A stretch of 64,000 nt of DNA, from the NCBI RefSeq assembly GCF_013343235.1, contig NZ_CP040094.1, positions 2,914,501-2,978,500 on the forward strand, written 5' to 3'. Positions 29,908 through 40,524 of this stretch are shown one piece after another. The notes below the pieces were generated by a model. That model was not told the DNA's origin and searched no databases. It saw nothing but the letters and a program-made list of their open reading frames with translations. This stretch comes from Nostoc sp. TCL240-02 (lineage in GTDB: Bacteria > Cyanobacteriota > Cyanobacteriia > Cyanobacteriales > Nostocaceae). Each line of letters starts with the position of its first letter. Within the stretch, counting starts at the first letter, position 1. Made by a program: the position numbers and the translations under genes.

Positions 29908-31337
29908 ATTTCCTCCTCTTGAGAAGATAAGGGAGATGAGGGGGATGAGGAAGTAATTTCTCCCTCATCTCCCTCCCACGGGGCTGGCTGGTATACTTGT
30001 TCCCACACAGGATTGTAAAAAGCGGCATACAATTCTCGTGCTACCTCTAAGATTCCCATATAGCCTGCATAGGCATGGTTGCGTTCTTGATTAATGTCTA
30101 GAAAGGGAATCCTAGCTGTGAGAGAAGTGTCTTGATGGCGTTTATCAGCAATTAACATATCAGCTTGATTTTCGTTAATTATCTGTAGGATTTCTTGAGA
30201 ACTATTTTGTTCTAGAATGATGCCATCTTGATCCAGCAAACTTTTGACTCTAATTGTATCCTCCTCAGTATTATTCTTAGTAAGAATAGGAATAACTTCC
30301 ATCCCCAATTTCTTAGCAGCAAAGATAATCAACCAACTCTTGAAACTTCCAATAGAAAGGATAACGCGCTTACCTTGTAATCGGGTAATATACAGAGCGA
30401 GTTTTTCATCTATTGCAGCAGTTTCTTCTGCAATTAGTTTTTCTGTACGTTCCTGCAAATCAGAATTACCTAACTTTGCAGCAATATTCCTTAAACATTG
30501 ATTGATTGACTCTATGCCATAAATAGACTCTTCAATATAGGGAATGTCATATTGTTTTTCCATCCCTTTTGCGATGTTAATTAGTGCTTTGGAAGAGAGC
30601 AGCACGTTAAGCTTGGCGCTATGGGCATAGCAAACTTCTTTGTAGACAGCATCGCCTGTAATTTTTGCTAAAACTCTAATACCTAATTTATCCAATAACG
30701 GTAGAACATTCCATATTGCACCTGCGATATTATGTTCACCAATTAAGTTGATGTCATCAGGTGTACTATTCTCTGGTTCAGCTGTTCCAATAACGTGTTC
30801 TAGCAACGCTTCACCAGCAACACGGTTGCCCAAATTTTGATTCCCAATAAAGCCAGGACAATGTACAGGGATAGTGGGTATTCCTGTTTTCTCGGTGGCA
30901 TTTTTGCAAACTCCCTCGATGTCATCCCCAATCAAGGCAGTGATGCAAGTGGAGTAAACAAATACTGCCGCAGGTTTGTAGCGTCTTGTTAATTCTAAAA
31001 TGCCTTTGTACAGCTTCTTAGCTCCACCGAAGATGATATCGTTCTCATCTATGTCGCTGGTAAAACGTATTTTGTACAGCATTGAACCAGAAGAAAGACT
31101 GCTATAACTTCCCCAAATACTAGCAGCACAGCCACTTGGCCCGTGAACTACATGAGCAGCATCGGTGATTGGTACTAGCGTAATCATTGCACTATCAAAA
31201 GCACAACTCCCTTGAGTGGTTCCAGGTTGAGGTAATTGTGTGGAGGACTTTTTTTTATGCAGTTTCTGCTGCTGACGAGCATCTTCGGAATTGGAGTCAC
31301 TGAGTGAATCGTTGGTTTTTCCTGGTGTGGGATTCAT
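29904..31337 (-). CDS. vnfE: VnfE, cofactor scaffold subunit
   Basis: The 477-residue NifE-family protein keeps the P-cluster-like Cys ligands C45 (QGSCAFDS), C70 (HGPSGCAASIW) and C131 (YSTCITALIGDD). At the place where NifE has the Cys that binds the cofactor precursor (Cys250 in the Azotobacter protein, in a VCSKAM-like context) this protein reads LLSSKAL, so Ser replaces Cys near residue 248 (codon TCT). The N-terminus has a lysine-rich stretch (KLHKKKSS). It is the first gene of the vnfE-vnfN unit, 380 bases after the Fe protein gene. No clear SD was seen. Confidence 0.85.
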   Translation of the reverse strand: MNPTPGKTNDSLSDSNSEDARQQQKLHKKKSSTQLPQPGTTQGSCAFDSAMITLVPITDAAHVVHGPSGCAASIWGSYSSLSSGSMLYKIRFTSDIDENDIIFGGAKKLYKGILELTRRYKPAAVFVYSTCITALIGDDIEGVCKNATEKTGIPTIPVHCPGFIGNQNLGNRVAGEALLEHVIGTAEPENSTPDDINLIGEHNIAGAIWNVLPLLDKLGIRVLAKITGDAVYKEVCYAHSAKLNVLLSSKALINIAKGMEKQYDIPYIEESIYGIESINQCLRNIAAKLGNSDLQERTEKLIAEETAAIDEKLALYITRLQGKRVILSIGSFKSWLIIFAAKKLGMEVIPILTKNNTEEDTIRVKSLLDQDGIILEQNSSQEILQIINENQADMLIADKRHQDTSLTARIPFLDINQERNHAYAGYMGILEVARELYAAFYNPVWEQVYQPAPWEGDEGEITSSSPSSPLSSQEEEI

Positions 31338-31647
31338 TTGTTTGGTGACAATAAGTAGAAGTTATTAGGTGTTAACTGAATTTCAAAAGGCTTTGATATG
31401 ATTTCCATTTATTAACCGTGTATCTAAAGGATGGAATAAAAGGGAATGAGAAAAATAGTTTCCCATTCCCTAAAACATAAACACCAACTAGGTTAGAGAA
31501 GGAGAAAACAAAAACATGAAGTAGACTATTAAAGTATTAATGTTGCTGTCTAGACCTTAATAGATTAGTGTTAGCACGGTGAATTGGAAATAAACAGAAG
31601 TTAAGATCGGCTATTGGATTACCTCCATTTTAAAAGATTCATGAAAG

Positions 31648-31668
31648 GGTGGGCTATTTTTGCCCACC
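31648..31668 (-). terminator. Hairpin between the Fe protein gene and vnfE
   Basis: GGTGGGC and GCCCACC flank a 7-base loop about 55 bases after the Fe protein stop. On the minus strand it is followed by CTTTCATGAATCTTTT, a weak T-tract. It may attenuate transcription before vnfE. The rest of 31338-31720 shows no gene. Confidence 0.5.
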
Positions 31669-31720
31669 TGATATTTACTCTGTATTTAGCACCGGAGTCT
31701 AAATAAGAACCTTACTTCTT

Positions 31721-32719
<999 letters not shown>

Positions 32720-32917
32720 TTATGAGACGATTGTGCTGTTAAGTTACAGCTGTGACCTCATGTAGAACGTTGTTGGAGGTGCTCGTTCTACAGCAAAAAG
32801 AGTCAAAAGAAAGAACATATTCAAGTTTTGGTCAGTTTTCGTTGACCATTAGTCATTACTCAAGAAATATTGCAAGTATTACCATCCGCTCACTTAAATG
32901 ATTTCTCTAGCGGTAGC

Positions 32918-33045
32918 AATACCAATTGGAAAAAAGAAAGCGACAAACAGATCATTTGTAAAGACGCGATTCATCGCGTCTTTACCCAAAGATGTGTTGC
33001 AGTCATGAATTGAATTGGTATAATACCAATTGGAAAAAAGAAAGC
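32918..33045. repeat. Repeat pair and perfect hairpins in the nifH upstream gap
   Basis: AATACCAATTGGAAAAAAGA occurs at 32918 and again at 33022. Between them is a 13-bp perfect hairpin GTAAAGACGCGAT/ATCGCGTCTTTAC (32958-32985) and an ATTGGTA-TAA-TACCAAT palindrome (33014-33030). These are dispersed Nostoc elements also seen in part at 2941. The gap 32678-33211 has no gene. Confidence 0.7.
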
Positions 33046-33211
33046 TACAGATTCCAAGCCGGAAACTCAAATTGAAATCCGAATTACGAATTGAGCATTA
33101 TCAGTTGTTGTAATCACAAAGAAGGTTGCTCATACCTAAAGAGTGGTTGCAGCAGGATTTAAATTTACGCCAAGTTTCCCTAAATCACACAACCAACCAT
33201 TGCAATCCACT

Positions 33212-34345
33212 CTAAACAGTCGCTACAACTTCCCCAATTTTGCTGATATCGTAACCGCCGAGAATTTCAAATTGGGAGTGAACCATCCGATGTCCCAAAG
33301 TACTGAGCAACTGCTGTACTGGTGCTTCTTCTAAATATTCCTTAAGAATCACCAAATCATATCGTGACTGATGTAAAGGGATAAATCCCAGCCCAAAGGC
33401 GGTAGCTACAGATGCCGTACTCATACCAGCATCGGCGACTCCTCTGACTACAGCTTGGGCAACATCTTGGTGACTTTTGAGTATATTATCGAAGCCCTGA
33501 ACAGCATCGAACGGTATCTGCTCTTTTTGGAGTGTTTGTTCCAAAAGCATTCGACTGCCAGAACCGATTTCGCGGTTAACAATAGTCGCTCCCCCAGCAA
33601 CTAAATCACTGACTGTTCTAATTCCCATTGGGTTCCCTGACTTTAACAAAAGTCCCTCCTCCCACACACCAAGGGTAATCAGAACTGCTTCCCTCCCAGC
33701 CAGAACATCTCGAACAAAGGGAGTATTATACTCACCAGTTTCAGGATCGTACAAATGCATCCCAGCGATGTGCGCCTCACCTCTGCATAGACTGTGCAAT
33801 GCAGCCATGCTATTGGCGAAGTTATATTGAACTCGCAGTTGGGGATGCCAGCGTTCGGTGGCTCTTGCCCATAGTGAAATCACAGGGGCACAACCAGCAA
33901 TCACAACGGTGTTGTGAAGTGTGTCGAGATTATCGTCTAAAAGACGGACTCGAATTTTATTTGTACCTGTGCAAGTCTCACCCTCACCGTCAGCCGGAAT
34001 CATATCTTGACGAAAAGCATCCTTACCAATCAAGGGATAAGCTATCCATTGTCCTCCTACACGAGCCACGCTAACTCGTAGTTGCTGACCATTAGGAACG
34101 GGTTTAGCAAGAACTGCCTCAATTTCAGGTAAATCCCGCTCTAACCAGAATAGATCCTCAACTTGACAGCCAAGCGCTTTGGCCAAGCGAAGTGTTATGG
34201 CTACTGAGGGAGCATATAGTCCCGACTCTACACCACTAATTGTCTGACGAGTCACACTAGCGATGTTAGCCAAATCTTGTTGGCTCATACCTAAGCGAGT
34301 TCTAATCGACTTCAAGTTATTACGGAGGTCACTATCCTGCTTCAT
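33212..34345 (-). CDS. VnfR-like regulator, second copy
   Basis: The 377-residue paralog of the regulator at 6803 has an XRE HTH at residues ~11-65 (RLGMSQQDLANIASVTRQTI, LGCQVEDLFWLERD) and the C-terminal molybdate-binding-like domain (VVIAGCAPVISLWARATERW, GEAHIAGMHLYDPETGEYNT, GGATIVNREIGSGSRMLLEQ, FGLGFIPLHQSRYDLVILKE). It lacks the 45-residue insert of the other copy. Upstream of the canonical Fe protein gene by 530 bases on the same strand. As in the VnfR1/VnfR2 pair I recall from Anabaena variabilis, both may repress vnf genes when Mo is present. Confidence 0.8.
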   Translation of the reverse strand: MKQDSDLRNNLKSIRTRLGMSQQDLANIASVTRQTISGVESGLYAPSVAITLRLAKALGCQVEDLFWLERDLPEIEAVLAKPVPNGQQLRVSVARVGGQWIAYPLIGKDAFRQDMIPADGEGETCTGTNKIRVRLLDDNLDTLHNTVVIAGCAPVISLWARATERWHPQLRVQYNFANSMAALHSLCRGEAHIAGMHLYDPETGEYNTPFVRDVLAGREAVLITLGVWEEGLLLKSGNPMGIRTVSDLVAGGATIVNREIGSGSRMLLEQTLQKEQIPFDAVQGFDNILKSHQDVAQAVVRGVADAGMSTASVATAFGLGFIPLHQSRYDLVILKEYLEEAPVQQLLSTLGHRMVHSQFEILGGYDISKIGEVVATV

Positions 34346-34617
34346 TGGCTTTGTCTCTTAGTTTCAAAAAGCCGTAGCGGATTTAAACATTGCATTTGCA
34401 AAGGCGAAAGCGTGGTCTTTGAGTTTATATCATTTCTCTCTGACGACATGAGTGTGCTTTCGCTGTCTCGATTCCCTATATAAAAAGACTATCACATAAA
34501 TTGCAAGTTTGCTTGCCAAGCGCAAATTATTTTTGCGGATGGTTACTTTTTGCCTGCTCTTTTGGCTCAAAAGCCCCAAATTCCGATAAACAGAGGATTT
34601 GTCTAGCAGAAAATTTT

Positions 34618-34634
34618 TACCAACTAAATTGGTA
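34618..34634. promoter_or_regulatory. Operator palindrome upstream of the second regulator
   Basis: TACCAACTAAATTGGTA has perfect 6-base arms. It lies about 270 bases before the regulator start and just past the end of the TPR gene. It may allow autoregulation. A frame running through it on the minus strand is not a credible gene. Confidence 0.55.
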
Positions 34635-34655
34635 AAAATGGTATTCAATACAGTT

Positions 34656-34925
34656 TTAGAGATTAGTTTCAGCTTTGATGCTTGATAGGCAAGTAATGCA
34701 AGCCGTAGAAAGTTTTCGACGTATCCTGGCTGCTTGTCGGATATCAGCAATAGCACTAGCTTTGTCATTCAGATATGCCTCTTTTAGAAGACCTCGATTG
34801 AAGTAGGATTCGACATATTCGGGGTCAAGTGCAATAGCTCGGTTGAAGTCTGCCAACGCTCTTTGTACACCATCAGGTTGGTCAGCATACAAAATACCAC
34901 GATTGTTATAGAACCCATTTGACAT
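34656..34925 (-). CDS. Short TPR protein, probably truncated
   Basis: The 89-residue product has about two tetratricopeptide repeats (ALADFNRAIALDPEYVESYF, NRGLLKEAYLN, KASAIADIRQAARI) and starts MSNGFYNNRGILYADQPDGV. TPR units mediate protein contacts. It is much shorter than usual and has no clear SD, so it is likely the tail of a larger gene. Confidence 0.5.
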   Translation of the reverse strand: MSNGFYNNRGILYADQPDGVQRALADFNRAIALDPEYVESYFNRGLLKEAYLNDKASAIADIRQAARIRRKLSTACITCLSSIKAETNL

Positions 34926-35191
34926 CTTTATGGGATTGAATTAAGGTACACACAACCCTTGAATCCAGCCAGCATGAAGTATTCGAGCAGCCTCACTGAA
35001 TATTTATTTCGATAGCGCAGCGTTAGCGAGTTATCGAGCGTCGCGGAAAGTGCCACGAGAAATAATGCGTCCTTATTTCAGAGCAACTAAATTTATTTAT
35101 GGGGTTCTCCCCCCTGCTCCCTGCCCCCTTTCCTCTTCTTTGACTCCTCAAAACTTTAAAAGTGAAACTTAAATGGCTATTGGCTTAATAA

Positions 35192-36882
35192 CTAGTTATT
35201 GAACAAATCTAAATCTGTGACTGCACCGATACTGCTAGAAGATACCAGTTTGGCATATTTCGCCAACACGCCTTTGGTGTAACGGGGAGCGGGAGGTTGC
35301 CAGTTAGCACGACGACGGGCCAATTCTGATTCAGATATATTCAACTGCAATAAACGAGCAGGTGCATCAATAGTAATACTATCGCCTTCTTCGACAAGCG
35401 CGATCGCACCACCCACTGCTGCTTCTGGAGCAACATGACCAACTACCATGCCATAAGTACCACCAGAAAAGCGTCCATCGGTAATTAATCCCACCGCATC
35501 ACCCAAACCAGCCCCGATAATTGCCGAAGTAGGAGCCAACATTTCCCGCATTCCAGGGCCACCTTTAGGCCCTTCGTAACGGATAACCAAAATATCACCA
35601 GCTTGAATTTTACCCGCCAAAATTGCATCTAAAGAAGCTTCTTCCGATTCAAACACCCGTGCGGGGCGGTAATTACTGGTTTCTTCACCCCGGTAATTTT
35701 GGCGACAGCGCCTTCGGTTGCCAGATTACCTCTGAGAATGGCTAAGTGTCCTTGAGGATACATGGGGTTATTCCAAGTCCGAATCACATCTTGATTGGCG
35801 GATGGTTCTTCTGGGATGTCTGCTAATATCTCTGCAATGGTTTGTCCGCTAATGGTCAGACTATCACCATGTAATAAATCATGCACAAGTAGCATCTTCA
35901 TGACTTGGGGAATGCCACCCGCTTTGTGCAAATCTGTAGCTACATATTTACCACTTGGTTTTAAATCGCACAAAACAGGGACACGGGCGCGGATTGTTTC
36001 AAAATCATCCAGGGTTAACTCTACATTAGCAGCACGGGCGATCGCTAAAAAATGCAGCACTGCATTGGTCGAACCACCCACCGCCATAATCACAGAGATG
36101 GCATTCTCGATGGATTTGCGGGTGATAATTTGCCGGGGTAAGATTTGTTTCTTGATGGCTTCGACTAACGCAAACGCAGATTTTTCAGTGCTGTCAGCTT
36201 TCTCAGTATCTTCGGCTGCCATTGTCGAAGAATAAGGTAAACTCATTCCCATCGCTTCAAATGCTGAAGACATGGTGTTTGCCGTGAACATTCCCCCGCA
36301 GGAACCGGCACCCGGACAAGCGCGACTTTCGACTTCTAATAATTCTTTTTCGTCAATTTTTCCAGCACTGTATTGACCAACTGCTTCAAAAGAACTGACA
36401 ACGGTTAAATCGCGTCCGTTGTAGTGACCGGGTTTAATTGTGCCACCGTAAACGAATATTGCCGGGATATTCATCCTTGCGATCGCTAGCATTGCTCCTG
36501 GCATATTTTTATCACAGCCACCAATGGCTAGCACACCATCCATACTTTGTCCGGTACAGGCGGTTTCAATGGAGTCGGCGATGACTTCCCGCGACACTAG
36601 GGAATATTTCATCCCTTCTGTTCCCATTGAAATCCCATCGCTGATGGTTATTGTGCCAAACATTTGTGGCATTGCTCCGGCAGTTTTTATCCCAACTTCT
36701 GCCCTCTGTGCTAGTTGATTGATTCCCATATTACAGGGGGTGATGGTGCTGTAACCGTTGGCTATACCGACAATGGCTTTGTTGAAATCTTCATCTTTAA
36801 AACCAACTGCACGCAGCATAGCTCGATTTGGCGATCGCTGTACCCCTTGCGTTACGATTTGGCTTCTCAAATTCTCCGACAT
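35192..36882 (-). pseudogene. ilvD: Dihydroxy-acid dehydratase IlvD with a frameshift
   Basis: IlvD is the Fe-S enzyme of branched-chain amino-acid synthesis. The first part (from ATG 36882; an upstream ATG at 36945 is possible) has [33 protein letters not shown] and [15 protein letters not shown]. It continues to [10 protein letters not shown], then goes out of frame and stops at 35629. The remainder ([43 protein letters not shown]) resumes in another frame to 35192. One G missing near 35671 (ACCGCCCCG where ACCGGCCCCG is expected) explains it. Either a mutation or a sequencing error; all else looks intact. Confidence 0.88.
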
Positions 36883-36987
36883 AGTTACATCATCCTCTGA
36901 CTTGCATGTATGAGTATCATAGATAGCAATTTTTGACATGTCCAATATATATTTATGGATAATTGAGACTTATAAAATATCAAAACT

Positions 36988-37872
36988 ATGGAACTGCGAC
37001 ACCTGCGCTACTTCATTGCTGTAGCTGAGGAACTACACTTTAGTAGAGCCGCAGAGCGACTTCACATCGCTCAACCTCCATTAAGCCAACAAATTCAGCA
37101 GCTAGAAGCATCCCTTGGGATAGAACTTTTTCAACGTAAAACCAAACGCCAGGTGCAGCTAACGGAAGCCGGACAAGTATTTTTGCAAGAAGCTTATCAA
37201 TTGTTCGCTCAACTAGAAAAAGCAATTGATCTGACTCAACGGACAGGTAGGGGTGAGAAAGGACAACTACGAGTAGGTTTCACCAGCTTGGTAACTTACG
37301 ATTTGCTTCCTGTGATTTTGCGGCGGTTTCGAGAACAGTTTTCAGAGGTAGAGTTAGTATTGCAAGAATTAACGACAACTCAGCAAGAACAAGCGTTATT
37401 CAATCGCCGCATCCATGTAGGTTTTGCCCATCCACCTTTAGAAGACAACACTCTCAATCAAGAATGCATTCAGCAAGAAGGACTAATTGTAGCTTTGCTA
37501 GAAACTCATTTCTTAGCTAGACAAGAAAATATTTCAGTGCGCGAGCTAAAAGACGAAAATTTTATTATGTTCCCCCGCCATTTGGGTCCCGGACTTTACG
37601 ATCAAATCGTGAGTCTTTGCCAGCAAGGAAATTTCAGCCCAAAAGTAACTCAAGAAGCAATCCAAATGCAAACAATCATCGGACTAGTGTCTGCGGGAAT
37701 GGGGATTGCGATCGTACCGTCTTCTTTGCAAAATCTTCAAAGGGCTGGTGTAGTTTATCGCACTTTAGAAGAAAAAACACCATTAGTAGAAACGGCTGTA
37801 GTATGGCGACAAGAGGATATAACACCTGTTTTACGCGAGTTTCTACAAATTGTCAGAAGTGTCTGTGGTTAA
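36988..37872 (+). CDS. LysR-family transcriptional regulator
   Basis: The 294-residue product has the N-terminal winged HTH (MELRHLRYFIAVAEELHFSR, AAERLHIAQPPLSQQIQQLE) and a type-2 periplasmic-binding-like effector domain (LRVGFTSLVTYDLLPVILRR onward, with LVSAGMGIAIVPSSLQ). It resembles the CatM/BenM and YwfK subgroup. It is transcribed divergently from ilvD with about 100 bases between, the typical layout for control of the neighbour. Effector unknown. Confidence 0.9.
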   Translation: MELRHLRYFIAVAEELHFSRAAERLHIAQPPLSQQIQQLEASLGIELFQRKTKRQVQLTEAGQVFLQEAYQLFAQLEKAIDLTQRTGRGEKGQLRVGFTSLVTYDLLPVILRRFREQFSEVELVLQELTTTQQEQALFNRRIHVGFAHPPLEDNTLNQECIQQEGLIVALLETHFLARQENISVRELKDENFIMFPRHLGPGLYDQIVSLCQQGNFSPKVTQEAIQMQTIIGLVSAGMGIAIVPSSLQNLQRAGVVYRTLEEKTPLVETAVVWRQEDITPVLREFLQIVRSVCG

Positions 37873-38130
37873 TTAATAGACTTATCCGTAAATTTGTAAT
37901 GCTTACTGTAAATTAGTTTGAGCGATTATAGATAAATATGAATGTACTGTTGAATATATCAAGAACTAGGCTTTTGAGCCATATTTTTAGCGTAGAAGTC
38001 AAAAATTTACAAAAAGATAACGATAGAGAGATTAGTTTTAGGAGCAAGTAAATTCAAATATTAAAGTTTACTAGAACTGAGCGATTAAGTTGTAATCTAA
38101 CTAACCCAGAAACCACTATTATTATCTGTC

Positions 38131-38350
38131 TATAACAATGACGAGCTATTCCGACAAACGATCGATGGTAACTCACTAATCCTAATTCAAGATGGCGAAA
38201 TTCAATCAAATAACCTGAAAAAAGCCCATGTTAGCCAAACCCATTGGACAGCATCTTTACGCAGCAACGCTCAACTGATCCGATCAAAGCCAAGTAAAAA
38301 TTGCACGTCTTGAACGCAGTAGACAAATCAGCGTCATTCCTGCTGCTTGA
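38131..38350 (+). pseudogene. C-terminal relic of a DUF421 (YetF-like) membrane protein
   Basis: The sequence reads NDELFRQTIDGNSLILIQDG, EIQSNNLKKAHVSQTHW in one frame, then DQSQVKIARLERSRQISVIP after a frameshift near 38280. This matches the cytoplasmic C-terminal domain of DUF421 proteins (LIxDGKI, LxxARV, VKxARLExSGxISVIP). The transmembrane part is missing. Confidence 0.6.
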
Positions 38351-38377
38351 AAACTACAGATAAAGGATTAAGGCTCA

Positions 38378-38530
38378 ATGCTGCACTCACGGGAAATTGC
38401 ACGAATTGCTCAGATCCAACGCTTGCGTCAGGATTTGGGACTAAATCTCGTAGGCGCAGCAATGGTCATGGATATGGCTCAAGAAATTGCCCAGTTACGG
38501 GCACAGCTAAAAGCGTTGCAGCCTTCTTGA
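38378..38530 (+). pseudogene. Fragment like the chaperone modulator CbpM
   Basis: The 50-codon frame MLHSREIARIAQIQRLRQDL, GLNLVGAAMVMDMAQEIAQL resembles the second half of CbpM/MerR-like proteins that inhibit CbpA co-chaperones. The N-terminal HTH part is absent. The rest of the 37873-38749 gap shows nothing convincing. Confidence 0.45.
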
Positions 38531-38749
38531 AAAACATCACCCAATATTCAGATGTGAAAAAGTTGGCGCGATCAAAACCTTAACAAGTTACTCACCATTT
38601 AATACTTTTCGGATAAACCCAATAATCTCTCTTTTGGTCTGGGGAAAGGGAAATTCAAACCCTTTCCCCCTTAACCGAAAAGTATTGACTCACCATTGAC
38701 TCCTTTTTGAGAGAGAGGAGCGCGATCTGCCAGGATGGGTGTCTAAATC

Positions 38750-39976
38750 CTATTTGATGACAAAGTTAGACGGGTCTTGATCTCGTCGATGCTTGGTGGG
38801 AATCGGGTCTGGCTGCCCATCACCCGCAAGAGCTGCGGTTTTTTCCAGGGATTCCCTCAATCGCTTGGCTGCATAGATGGACATATCTCGTGGTACATTA
38901 ATGCGATCGCGCAAATATCGAAGAGCAACATCAGCTCCCGATGGAGGTACACAGTCTTCACCTGTCATCATGTGTGTTAAAGCACAACGTAGCGCTTGAT
39001 CAAACAATTTATCATCTAAGGGGTTGACTCGGATAATATTGATGCGATGCTCGATGGTTCGCTTAAGAGCTTCCATGCGGGAGTTTTCGGGTTCTGGATA
39101 AGCAACATCTGGTAGCCCAAACCAGGGGCCATTATCCACTCGCGCTTTATTGAGAAGCATCTGGGTTTCGCCGTTTTCCCAACAGCCCCCCATCTGGGGT
39201 GGCAAATCATGTGCATGGGTGTGAAAGTCGCTCTGGGTACCACAGTAGGTCGGTCGGCTTTCCATTGCCGCAAACCATGCGCTCAAGCGGGGGTTTTGCG
39301 ATCGCAGGGAGTAGCCCTTGTAGTAGTAAAGGCTCGCATTCATCCGTTCGAGATATGGCGTAAAAATGACATCGACAATGCCGAAGCTATCTAGAAAGTA
39401 AGGGCTTGGGGTGCGACCCAGAGCCTCCTCGACCATAGCCACCACTGCGATAAATTGCTCTCGGTTGCGTTGTTCTTGTTGAGAGGAACCGGCTTTAGAA
39501 CACAGCCAAACGCACCAGGCTCTAAATAAAAGTCGTTCTAATTGACGTAGAGTCAGCACCGTGCGGTCTTCCATCCCTTGGCTTAATGGAGCAAAAACTT
39601 TTTCCAAAGCGATCAAAATGTCATCGCTTTCCTTAATAATCCGTCCATCTAGCTTGATCGCAGGGAGCATTCCTGACGGTACCTTACGTTTGTACCAACT
39701 TTCTTTCTCCCCGTAGCAGAACATTGTCACTTTTTCGATGCGGTAGGGGATCTGTTTTTCTTCTAACCATAACCAAACTTTTTGACAGTAAGGACACCAG
39801 GCATGGTTATCGCGGTACAGCGTTACTCGCACATCAGATTCTGGCTTCCCAAACAAGCGCAACCGGGCTTTAGCATTGGTGAGACCATTAACGGTATCTA
39901 TTTGATAGTCCGTTAGGGCTTCTAGTTCTTCCCAGCTTAAGGGTGCGGTGGTCATAGGGTGAGTTGCGTAGGACAA
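38750..39976 (-). CDS. Glutathione S-transferase family protein
   Basis: The 408-residue product has an N-terminal thioredoxin-fold GST domain with a redox CPYC motif ([20 protein letters not shown], residues ~53-72), [20 protein letters not shown] for glutathione contacts, and a helical C-terminal domain (FFLDSF-like [20 protein letters not shown]). A further ~150 residues with [20 protein letters not shown] extend past a normal GST length, as in a group of large plant and cyanobacterial GST-like proteins. Start may be Met 8. The substrate is unknown. It is monocistronic. Confidence 0.8.
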   Translation of the reverse strand: MSYATHPMTTAPLSWEELEALTDYQIDTVNGLTNAKARLRLFGKPESDVRVTLYRDNHAWCPYCQKVWLWLEEKQIPYRIEKVTMFCYGEKESWYKRKVPSGMLPAIKLDGRIIKESDDILIALEKVFAPLSQGMEDRTVLTLRQLERLLFRAWCVWLCSKAGSSQQEQRNREQFIAVVAMVEEALGRTPSPYFLDSFGIVDVIFTPYLERMNASLYYYKGYSLRSQNPRLSAWFAAMESRPTYCGTQSDFHTHAHDLPPQMGGCWENGETQMLLNKARVDNGPWFGLPDVAYPEPENSRMEALKRTIEHRINIIRVNPLDDKLFDQALRCALTHMMTGEDCVPPSGADVALRYLRDRINVPRDMSIYAAKRLRESLEKTAALAGDGQPDPIPTKHRRDQDPSNFVIK

Positions 39977-40024
39977 TACTTAGGGTAATTCTATACTCTA
40001 CAATATTTTCAATTACACCAAGAC

Positions 40025-40237
40025 TTAATTTAACCGATAGGTTCGCCCATCAATTCTTTCCACTTCTCCTTGAAAAAAAAGTTGAAGTGACGATGCCACG
40101 TTCAAAAGTTCTGGCAATTTGGCATAACTTTTCTCTGAATTGCCGTTTAAATGAGATATCAACAGAAAAGACAAATCGCCAGTTGTTGACCCAACGCTGT
40201 AGAAGAACTCAGCATCCAACCCACAGCGCTCGGTCAT
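40025..40237 (-). CDS. Possible small hypothetical protein
   Basis: A 70-codon frame MTERCGLDAEFFYSVGSTTG to FFQGEVERIDGRTYRLN has protein-like composition and predicted helices. I recognise no family and there is no strong SD. It may be real or a relic. The following gap to 40524 has nothing except a hairpin. Confidence 0.3.
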   Translation of the reverse strand: MTERCGLDAEFFYSVGSTTGDLSFLLISHLNGNSEKSYAKLPELLNVASSLQLFFQGEVERIDGRTYRLN

Positions 40238-40486
40238 CGCTTCTCTACAACTGGCTAGTAATGTACTAGAAAATACATATTAAACGTGCAATTGCGATAC
40301 CCGGTCACTTGTACGCGATGCCTGCAACGCGGGTAATTTTATGGCGATCGCTACTCCATCGTTTCTGATGCCCCAATATACTAAAGAATTAGAACTTTTG
40401 TAGATTTTGTCTTGGATGGCAATACCAGGTAGAGCAATCATAGAGCTTTTCTGGAGAGTATGATCTGGTATACTTCAAACTCTACA

Positions 40487-40509
40487 GCAATTCTCATTAT
40501 GAGAATTGC
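40487..40509 (-). terminator. Perfect 10-bp hairpin after the acyl-CoA dehydrogenase gene
   Basis: GCAATTCTCA and TGAGAATTGC flank a 3-base loop, 16 bases after the stop codon of the minus-strand gene. No T-tract follows. Confidence 0.5.
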
Positions 40510-40524
40510 TGCCCCACTCCTCAA

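Noticed and set aside
34430..34768. Minus-strand frame upstream of the second regulator as a gene
   Set aside because: It overlaps the TPR gene in another frame and runs through a perfect operator palindrome; composition is not protein-like.
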